Below, piece by piece: positions 55,225 to 64,000 of a stretch of DNA of 64,000 nt (position 1 is the stretch's first letter; the number at the start of each line of letters is the position of its first letter). Origin of the DNA: Plazaster borealis (Eukaryota; Echinodermata; Asteroidea; Forcipulatida; Labidiasteridae); contig CM037469.1 in the NCBI GenBank assembly GCA_021014325.1, forward strand, positions 16,701,701 to 16,765,700, read 5' to 3'. The position numbers were made by a program, and so were the translations under genes. Under the pieces are notes generated by a model. The model made no database searches and was not told where the DNA came from. It saw only the letters and a program-made list of their open reading frames with translations.

Positions 55225-55655
55225 ACCAGAGACCAATTTCATAGCAGTACTAAATGGCCGATTTTGTGCTTACTGCGCGAGTTTTCATTTCATAGCGCTG
55301 CTAACCAAAAGCACAAGAAAAGTCATGCTAACCCTCCGGTGCTTACTGTATGAAAATGAATGACATAACAATGCAGGTCCATGGTGAATGCGCAAGCTGG
55401 CCGCGTAATTTTCTTGCTAACCTGCGAAATACGCTTACGCTTACTGTAAGCAGCGCTTTGAAATCCGCCCCAGAGCCCACTTTCATAAAGCCGCTTAAGC
55501 ACACAAAGTTATGCTGACCAGAATAATGAAAACCAGCTAAATTACCATTACACATGTACTATTTGTGACTGGTATCCTGCTCATTTATGCTGAGCGGAAA
55601 ATTGTTGAGCAATATTTGCTGCTTAAGCAGCCCTATAAAATTGGGCCTGGGTGTG
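55225..55655. repeat. Two diverged family D palindromes
   Basis: 'atttcatagcagtac' / 'agcagcgctttgaaat' and 'actttcataaagccgcttaagc' / 'gcttaagcagccctataaa'. Confidence 0.6.
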
Positions 55656-55952
55656 ATGTGAGGATCTACAGTAAATTAAATTTACAATGAATCTCTTGAA
55701 ACAAGTTTGTTGCTTCTGGAATTCAGCAAAATTCATTGTTTTCAATCGATCACTTCCGTGGTTAACCATGATCTTTCAACAAGTTGTTGATCGACCACAA
55801 AAGCAGGAAATGAAAAGTGGGGAAATTAAGGATGTTTGCCTCAGCTGGAGAATTCAAGCCATCTGTAATCTGACACATGTTTTCCCAGTAAAGGAACTGG
55901 GTTGGTTTTTTGTTTGTTTTTTTGTTTTCTGTAGGGGGGGTGGGGTGGCTTG

Positions 55953-56356
55953 TTAAAGGTATATACAGGATTTGTAAGGATAAAATAAATCATTGTTTAA
56001 TTTTAGTCTGAAAGCTTACTGATTATGAAGTTCATACTAGAACCATTTTTCTGTGAAATATTTCCCTCTGAAATAAAGTCATATTCAAGAAATCTGTATC
56101 AGAAAACATATTTTTAAAAACGCAACAGCTGATTTCTGTTGTAACTTGTTACAACCAAAATTAAGTACAGTGTGTTTGCATCCTGAAAATTGTGCATGGT
56201 TTTTTTCACTATTTTTTCCTGACTCACACAACGGATTAAGCCCAAATGTTCACAGGTTCATTATTTCATGTAGGGCCCATATGGTTGATCACACAAAACA
56301 TCAACACTGTCTGTGACTACTTTTTCAGCTCTACCAATCCTGTATCATACCTTTAA
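55953..56356. mobile_element. Family G MITE, copy 2
   Basis: 'GTTAAAGGTATATACAGGAT' to 'AATCCTGTATCATACCTTTA'. Longer than copy 1 at 21151. Confidence 0.65.
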
Positions 56357-56709
56357 AACAGATAGACATGCACTTCCACAACCACCATTGTTAAGTGCAT
56401 TATTGCAATATATAAAATAACTAAAACAAGCTTGCATATACAAAATGCTTGACAAAACGTAAGTCGGTTTTTGTTGTTTCCATGGAACCTGTTTCAAGAA
56501 AGTTTTACTGTTTGGGTGGAGGGTGCGTTTATTGAAAATGAGAGAATGAAAATATATTTATTCTTCCAAAAACCAATGCTGTAAGATATTGAATATGCGT
56601 AATAATTGCCTCTATGATAAAGAATAATATTTTAGTTTACCCTACACCATTGTATGATAACCACTGCATAAGAAAAGAAAAAGTTTTGCATGAAGCTTGC
56701 GGGTACAAC

Positions 56710-56965
56710 CATTGGCACCGTGGTCAAGTGGTTAGACTTCTGGACTTGCAATCACAAGGTTGTGGGTTCGAATCCGGTCAGGCTAACCGCTGATTTCACA
56801 ATGACTAGAATAAGTATTGTCGTCTAGTTACTGAATCACAATTTGTTGATTTGTGCGATTCAATGTTTGCTGGAGAGAGATTGGCCAGCTTGGTGTTTAA
56901 ATCCCCTTGTGGGAGTTTGCTGAGTTCCCTTGATGGGAAGATCATCTAAACAAACAAACAAAGAA
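56710..56965 (+). mobile_element. tRNA-derived SINE, type 1, uninterrupted
   Basis: 'gtggtcaagtggttagactt', B box 'gggttcgaatccgg', body 'tattgtcgtctagttactga', tail 'aaacaaacaaacaaag'. Confidence 0.85.
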
Positions 56966-56967
56966 TG

Positions 56968-57135
56968 TTTACAACTTTTTGGGGAGAAAGTTTGGTTCTG
57001 AGAAGAGCCGATGTGGTCTCGAAGTTTCGAACAGTATACTCTGCTCGTCTTCAGGAGAAAGCGAGCAGAGTAAACTGTACGAAACGTCGAGACCACACCA
57101 GTTCTTCTCAGAAACAACACTTCTCCCAAAAGAGT
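56968..57135. repeat. Palindromic repeat
   Basis: Arms 'gagaagagccgatgtggtctcga', 'gtttcgaacagt', 'actctgctcg' face inverted copies, with loop 'tcttcaggagaaag'. Confidence 0.8.
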
Positions 57136-57594
57136 TTAATAAAGAACATGGTTGTACCCCGCAAGTTCAAATTAAAAAAAACATGAACAAAACCAACGCT
57201 GTTTTATTTCCTGTTATTGCAAAGCAAATTGTTTGAAGTGTTGGGAAGTGACAGGGTTAATGTTTCAAGCAGAAGCTGATAAGGAATTAGCTTATAGTTA
57301 TTTTTCTGCAATCATGTGGTCATGTATTAGTTTAACTGCTTCCGTTAACTTTAGTTTCACTTTCTTCCCACCCCAAGCTGATTAGGGAAGACCTTTCAAA
57401 ACCAACTTTTTTCCAGAGTTCAGAGAGTATAGAACAAACAGATTCACTGGTTGTGGTTTAACTATAGAATGAGATCACCCACACTGCTCAATTGTAAACA
57501 ATATTGTCCAGCAGGAAATGTTGCCAAACACATACAAAAGCAGGGAATCAGTAATCGTCAATTAAAAACACACAGCATTTTTAACTGGTGACCA

Positions 57595-58321
57595 GGGCCC
57601 AATTTCATAGAGCTGCTTAAGCACAAAAAGTAGCTGAGCACAACAAAACTATGCTTACCAGAAAAAGGTTACCAGCCAAAATACCATGTCACATGTACAA
57701 TTTGTGACTGGTATCCTGCTCATTTCTGCTTAGCAGACAATTGTTAAGCAGGATTTTCTGCTTAAGCAGCTCTATGAAATTGAGCCCAGGGCCCTATTTC
57801 ATTGAGCTGTTCAAGCAGGCAATATTGCTTAACAAAACAAATTTAAGCAGAAATGAGCAGGATACCAGTCATAAATTGCACAAGTGGCATGGTAGCTTGG
57901 CTGGTAACCGTATTCTGGTAAGCGTAATTTTGTTTGTGCTGAGCTACTTGTTGTGCTTAAGCAGCTCTATGAAATTGGGCCCAGGGATGGATTTAACAAA
58001 GCTCTAAGATTCATCTTATGATGAGTTGTCAGTATTGCCATTGTGATTTGTATTGTGATGTATCACACTTTGCTTAGCAATTAAGAGTGATACACAGTTA
58101 AGATCAATCTTTGTGAAATCGAACCCAGGGCCCAATTTCATAGAGCTGCTTAAGCACAAAAAGTAGCTAAGCACAAAACATTTCTGCTTAGCAGAATAGG
58201 GTTACCAGCCTAAATCCCATCTCACATACACAATCTGTGACTGGTATTCTGCTTATTTTTGCTTAGCATAAATCTGTTAAGTAATATTTTCTGCTTAAGC
58301 AGCTCCATGAAATTGACCCCA
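57595..58321. repeat. Array of four adjoining palindromic elements
   Basis: Family D at 57595-57787, 57789-57984 and 58129-58321, with an E-like element at 57985-58128. Each begins 'gggcccaatttcatagagc' or 'gggatggatttaacaaagc' and ends in the inverse. The joints are runs of 'cccaggg'. Confidence 0.8.
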
Positions 58322-59905
58322 GGTGACCAGTTTCTGCTAAGGGAGAGTCTCTAAAACTAGAATGGTAGGATCGATATAAATTGGATCGTTGAAAAAGTTT
58401 AAAATGCCAACGTGCATGTTCCCCTGTATAGAAATTATGCAGTAGTTTGGCACAATATTGCGGTCCAGCGATTGTTCTGGAGGTCCACTGGATCGCGGGT
58501 ATATGCCTATACAGGAACGTTCTTTTGCGCTTAGAACGTGCTAGTTTTTTGAGACGTTCCCTAAGCAAGATTTTTTTGGCTTAGCAAATGTGTGTGCCTA
58601 CCAGCTGTGAAATACTTAAATGTTTCATGATTCAGCCTGTGATAGTGTCCCGTTTAGTGTGTTTTAAATGTGCTTATGTTAAATGCCCAAAGACAAAAAT
58701 TCTACTGTGTTTCCTATGGAAATACTCAATGTGTTGTCTTTTATAAAGACACTTTTAGTTTGAATGTTAACAAGTTTTTGTCTTCACGTACATACTCAAA
58801 TGTGTGTTGACCCGGTAAATCAAGCCCTTTGTTTGGACTTCATTTTTAATTTCCTTTTTTGTATTTTGGTCTGTGTTTTTTTTAGCTTGTCCCAATAAGT
58901 TTTTAAACAAAATCTAATGTTAGGTTTTATTTTAAAATTACATGACCACTGCTCTTTAAGCTTTTAATGGTAGCAATATTCTCAATGTATAAAATATAAA
59001 AATCAAAGCTTGTATGATACAGTTTGTAGAAATTTAGCGGAAAAAAGCTTTTAATATAATTCTTCAAGTTTTTTCAGAAGACAATTTTTGTTTTCTGAAG
59101 AACCCGGCCTCTGTATTAGCACAAATAAATTAAACTAAAATAACAGACAAGGTCAAGCATACGCAACGATTGCTGCCAATTCTCTAGAATTAAAAAAAAA
59201 TGACAAAACTTTTATATTATTTTCTTGCTCAAACCCATAATTTACTTAGTCTTAAGACTGCAGCAAAATTTGTAACTGTATCATAACAATTTGTAGTTTT
59301 ATTATTTTTTTACCACATAGTAGTCCAAATTTGGAACAAGTTTTCTATTACATGTATGATGAATATAGGTCTATTTTTGATACAATTGTGCCTGAATTTT
59401 TGATCAACTTTAATCAATATATATACTCTAACTTTATTTTATAAATCGATTGCTTTTGAATTAAGAATTGTTTCTTAATTTCCCCCCATGAGGAAAGAAA
59501 GTAAAGTCTTCTGGATCAACAAAATGTTGAAAATAGAACTAGCTGATGCAAACTGCTTACCAACCAAATGGACTTACGGTATAAATGCCAAAAAGAGTTA
59601 GTTGCCTGACGTTTTGACCGGAGCAGATTCTTCCTTTTAGCCTTCGAGAAAGATTCTGCTCTGGTTGAAACGGCCATTATTTTTATTTTTTTGCATTAAT
59701 CAAAATTAAACAATCTAATGTTTTGTCCATGTAGTTAATTTCCATGATTGTAAGTCCTGTTATGATTTTATTCTAATTACATGAACTTGTAATGAACCTT
59801 TTCAATTATTTTATTAAGTATTTTAATGAGAAACTTATTTTCTTTTACCTTTATTAAACAAATGCCAATATTTAGACTCACAGAACGTTTGCCTACATGT
59901 GTTTT
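58322..59905. other. No gene seen, AT-rich
   Basis: Only a small hairpin at 59585-59675 ('ttgaccggagcagattctt' / 'aagattctgctctggttgaa'). Confidence 0.4.
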
Positions 59906-59908
59906 CTG

Positions 59909-60440
59909 TAAAGGGTGTGTACAACATTGGTAAGAGTAAAATAGAAATGTTCACAGATTTGCACAAGTTTCATGGTGTAAAGATGGTCATGGTGGAAAAC
60001 ATCATTGAAATATTTTTGCTTGGAATGCTACAGTATTTGAGAAATGAGTAAAACAATTAGTTTTGATCTCGCGAGTCCAAAACCAGATGTTTGAAAACAG
60101 TGGAAACATATAAGTGGGTTTTCCCACTATTTTCTTATGACTCTAATGACTGATTGGGCTAAAGCTTTCACAGGTTTGTTGTTTCATGTATATATTGGGT
60201 CACATCAAGTGTGGATACTGGGCCCAATTTCATAAAGCTGTTTAGCAGAAAATTCTGCTCAGTGAATCTCTTTGCTAAGCAATAAATTAGTGGGGTACCA
60301 GTCACAGCAATAGTAACTGTATGGCATTTTGGCTGGTAACCTATTTTTCTTAAGCAAGAGTTTTCTGTGCTCAGCAATTTTTTGTGCTTACATGCTTTAT
60401 GAATTTGGGCCCTAGTCTTTGACAGTCCTTGTGCTTTAAC
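59909..60440. mobile_element. Family B MITE split by a family D element
   Basis: 'GTAAAGGGTGTGTACAACA...gtgtggatact' is cut by a D palindrome (60220-60412, 'gggcccaatttcataaagc'), then resumes 'tagtctttgacagt'. Confidence 0.7.
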
Positions 60441-60916
60441 GCAGGAAGCGATGTGTTCAATAAACGTATACAAAAATTTAATTAATGTGCACTATTGTAT
60501 GAACTCATTGCACCATCATCTCATGAGGCGTCTGCCACATTTGGGAGTCAAATTGGTAAGCGTGTAAATGCTGTGTGACCTAAAATGCGCACTAGACTGT
60601 ATAACTCACAGCGACATTGCCTCCCAAAATGGCACAACCAAGATTATTGTGATGAGGAAATCAGGTCAATGGGGTCTTTCCTTTTTACCCGTGACACTCT
60701 CGAGTACCCATTTGGGTAACCGTTGAGTGAAAACAAGTTTTTGCTACTTTTCGCTATTGTGTAATTTTACAAAAAACGCCCATGCCATCGCTCAATTTTC
60801 ATTCCTTATGAAAGAAAGTTTGTATTCTGAGAAGGCCTTAGTCTTTGAAGAACGTATGTAAAAGCCAGTCCAATTAATTACATTGTTCTTGCATAAATCG
60901 TCAAAGTAAAACTAAA

Positions 60917-61374
60917 CTGCTCACAAAAAGTTAGGAAACTTTTTTTAATCATGTATATTTTTATTATTTATTACCCTCTTGTATTATGTTGCATATCAAT
61001 AGAAAGCTGAAGTGTTCTTCTTTAAAATGATACCAAATGTGCAATGATGACATGTTGCTGGACTTGGTCACATTAATGAGAATGAGACAAAGTCACAAAT
61101 CAAATGTGCAAAAATTAGCAATTTTGTGTTACTGTGTGAACAAACAAATTGACACTGTAATTCAAACAAGCGGTAATTTTGGTACATTTGATTTGTGACT
61201 TTGCCTCATTGTCATTCATGTGGCCAAATTCAGCAACATGAAATCATTGTAAATGTGGTACCATTTTAAAGAGGAACACTTTAGCTTTGCATTGATATAT
61301 AACATTTACAAAGAGAGTAATAAATAATAAAAATATACTCGATTAAAAAAGTTTCCTAACTTTTTGTGAGCAGT
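60917..61374. mobile_element. Long palindromic MITE, copy 2
   Basis: CTGCTCACAAAAAGTTAGGA and its exact inverse at the other end. Same interior as 34424-34882, in the opposite orientation. Confidence 0.9.
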
Positions 61375-61901
61375 TAGTTCAATACAACTCCTATAGGCTT
61401 CCTGGTAGTAAAGTGGGCGTGGATTACAGTGGAATTATGTCACACTTACAGACAGGATGTGAGGCTATGTAACTATCGCATGGCTGAGAAACGCTCCAAC
61501 TTTCACACTCGGTTTTCTTGAAACACAATTTTACTTTACATGAACTGCAATCTTTTGCCAGGCACACTTTCGTATGTCCTTCTCCAGTGCCGGATGGCAA
61601 CATGCCAATACACCGTTCACTGAGCTACACAGAAATTCCCACTTATGGGCTCCTTTTAAGGGAATGGACTTTGCAAAGATTACCTAAAAGTGGGAGAACA
61701 AAACCAACCCTAGGCTTGTTTTCATGTTCCAGGTTTCAGTACAGGATCATTTTACGAGTGAGACACGAATCTGTACTTTGGATCATAATCAAAAGTTACA
61801 GTTGCTAGGAATCAAAAGGGAAAGTGTTTTTGCCACAAACTAATTATGAATCCATTCTTAACTCGGGGGTTGCACTATCACTGTCTCGACAAGATCCAGC
61901 C

Positions 61902-62052
61902 CTGGGGTCGATTTCACAAAGCACTATGATTCATCTTAAGATGAGTTATCAGTATTACCATAGTGATTTGTATTGTGACATCACTCTTTGCTAAGCAACT
62001 GCGATGGATTTGCAGTTACGGTCAATCTTAACTCTTTGTGAAATTGAGCCCT
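61902..62052. mobile_element. Family E-like palindrome
   Basis: 'gggtcgatttcacaaagcac' to 'ctttgtgaaattgagccc', interior 'tcatcttaagatgag'. Confidence 0.7.
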
Positions 62053-62087
62053 ATACGACGCCATTCTCCGCTGCAATGCATCAAAGC

Positions 62088-62168
62088 AAAAGAGAAAAAG
62101 ACGCCAGTGGGAATTGAACCTGGGTCTAGTGGTTCCCAGTCCAACACCTATTTCATCTAGCTACGACG
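62088..62168 (-). repeat. tRNA-like SINE head remnant
   Basis: The minus strand has 'gtagctagatgaaataggtg' (A-box region) and 'ggttcaattcccact' (B box). The ends do not pair as an acceptor stem, so it is not a functional tRNA gene. Confidence 0.4.
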
Positions 62169-62239
62169 CCATCTGCTTATCCAAAAATATAATCATAGTA
62201 AAACACAAATAATATATTTATTCAAAATTATTTTACTGG

Positions 62240-63035
62240 TAACATATTTAGGGTCATAACTTGACCCATGAGTTCAGCTAAATTTGCGGAAATTTTGATA
62301 TTTGAAAAAATCATAAGGGGGAAGCCCAGCGTTTTCATCAAATTTGGGCCAAGTTTTCAGTTATGATATTATGCCGTCGTAAAATGATGCAGTAGGCACT
62401 AATATTTAACTTGACCCATGATTTCAGCTAAATTTGCAGAAATATCAATATTTGAAAATTAGGCAAAAATTGAAAAAATCATAAGGGGTAAGTCCAGCAT
62501 TTTTATCTAATTTGGGCCAAATTTTAAGTTGTGATTTTATGCCCTAAAATAATGCAGTAAGCACTACTGATTCCTTTTTATTTCACTTTAGCCAGGATTT
62601 CAGCAAAATTTGCAAAATTTGAAAATAAGGCAACAAATTGAAAGAATCATAAAGGGTAAGTCCAGCATTTTTATTAAATTTGGGCCAAATTTTAAGGTGT
62701 GATTTTATGCCCCAAAATGATGCAGTAGGCACTACTGATGCCTTTTTATATAACTCGACCCCAGATATAAGCTAAATTTGTGGAAATATTGACATTTGAA
62801 AAATAGGCAAAACATTGAAAAAATCCCAAAGGGGTAAGTCCAGCATTTTTATCAAATCTGGGACAAATTTTATGTTGCTATTTGATATTCTAAAATGATG
62901 CAGTAGGCACTACTAATGCCTCTTTATTGAACTAAAACCAGGATTTTAGCAACATTTTGGGAAATGTTGATATTTTGGAGAAAATATGAAAGTCAAGCAT
63001 TTTTATGAGTTTAAGGACAAGTTTTATTAGTTTAG
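62240..63035. repeat. Five degenerate tandem units (about 160-180 bp)
   Basis: The marker 'gtaagtccagcatttttat' or a close variant falls near 62325, 62490, 62658, 62837 and 62994. Each unit also has 'tcagctaaatttgc' and 'aaatgatgcagtaggcacta'. Confidence 0.8.
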
Positions 63036-63391
63036 TAAAGATAATAATTACAATTATTTGCTATTTACTTGGCGGTTTCTAGTCACTGAACTTTTAGCCT
63101 TTGCAAATTCTATTTTAATTAATTATTAGTAAATGCCACGACACAAAAAGGGAAAAAGTGGACAAACATAAAATGACGGCAATCTTCAGTATAAAGTAAA
63201 GCATAGGAAACGCCCATAGTTTATTAACATTGCAAAACAATCTTACAAATGAAATTGTTCATCCTCAGGTTGTAATCTCTGAAATTTAAAGTTTCTTATC
63301 CCGTTTTGTTGTACATGTACCTCGTACTTACTCGCACAGAAAAACTGTCTAGCAAAAAACTCTGTAAGGTTTGACAATGTTTATTTACCGA

Positions 63392-63761
63392 TTAAAGGCA
63401 TCGTACACGTTTGGTAATTGTCAAAGACCAGTGTTTGCACTTGGTGTGTATCCCAACATATGCATAAAATAACAAGCCTGTGAAAATTTGGGCTCAATTG
63501 GTATTCGAAGTTGCAAGAAAATGATGAAAGAAAAAACACCCTTGTTGTACGTGTGCTTTCAGTTAGGAAGAAAAACTTCTTACAAGAAGTTTTTATTATT
63601 TTAGTGAGAAATTACCTCTTTCTCAAAAACTACGTTATTTCAGAGGGAGTCGTTTCTCACAATGTTTTATACTATCAACAGCTCTCTGTTGCTCGTTACC
63701 AAGTAAGTTTTTATGCTAATAGATATTTTGAGTAATTACCAAACATGTACGATGCCTTTAA
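63392..63761. mobile_element. Family A MITE, copy 8
   Basis: ATTAAAGGCATCGTACACG to ATGTACGATGCCTTTAAG, with the shared interior hairpin 'cttcttacaagaag'. Confidence 0.75.
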
Positions 63762-64000
63762 GAAACTTCCCTTCATTTTCACCTTTACAGGGCGAAAAAA
63801 AATCACCACATTATAAACATTCCTAAACCAATTCAATGAGCCATTTGCGAGTTAGATTTGAATAATGTCTGGTACAATGACTTGATTAGTCACAAGTTAA
63901 CGATTAAATTTGAATTCCTCAGACTGTAGAGACAGTTGCTATCTCAAATGCTTCGGGCAAGTAGTTGCTACAAATTTTTTGCTTAGCAGAAATGAGCAGG

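Noticed and set aside
54939..55242. Open frames rich in Gly/Val/Trp or Pro/Thr on both strands
   Set aside because: They arise from the 13-bp minisatellite, whose length leaves frames open by chance.
62088..62168. A functional tRNA gene on the minus strand
   Set aside because: A and B box-like segments are present but the ends do not form an acceptor stem.
1..64000. CRISPR arrays, bacterial operons or phage-like clusters
   Set aside because: Gene structure, splice sites and repeats are all animal nuclear; the tandem arrays have no spacer structure.

Overview
The window is animal nuclear DNA, most likely from an echinoderm (an asteroid is my best guess). It has split genes with GT/AG introns of 0.1-7 kb, AT-rich sequence, tRNA-derived SINEs, 5'-truncated LINE tails, and very many short palindromic (foldback/MITE) elements. 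Several repeat motifs, such as the 'cccaatttcatagagctgcttaagc' type and the 'TTAAAGGca-ctgaacacgtttgg' type, look like those I associate with sea stars. The organism call is recollection; the rest is read from the sequence. There are 500 Ns at 14501-15000.

Layout. (1) 354-3373, minus strand: three exons of a gene I do not recognise, running off the left edge. (2) 1390-5175: foldback elements and a 3-copy tandem array of about 452 bp. (3) 5342-13934, plus strand: sixteen exons with matching phases (about 1,091 codons) of a large protein built of fibronectin-III-like modules with 'D-T/S-x-P-P' linkers; both ends are missing. (4) 16015-37280, minus strand: a complete 15-exon gene whose exons sum to exactly 672 codons. 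It encodes a signal peptide, four Calx-beta domains each split over two exons, one transmembrane helix and an Arg/Asp-rich, proline-bearing cytoplasmic tail. It converges tail to tail with gene 3. (5) 41797-54907, plus strand: a complete gene with a TATA box, a non-coding first exon, five coding exons (293 codons including the stop) and an AATAAA signal. The product has no signal peptide, a basic N-terminal pro-region, and a C-terminal part that resembles the last half of an interleukin-1-family beta-trefoil. (6) 54930-64000: no convincing gene; minisatellites, SINEs and clustered palindromic elements.

The most interesting item is gene 5. A leaderless IL-1-like cytokine in an invertebrate, with kappaB-like and IRF-like motifs upstream of its TATA box, would be new as far as I know. 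The similarity is a pattern match by eye and needs profile and structure searches. The second theme is transposon archaeology: three SINEs are each split by a foldback element with a matching target duplication (TTAA, TGAG, TCATAG), and other palindromic elements are nested in one another. One foldback element carries two facing CTCF-like motifs.
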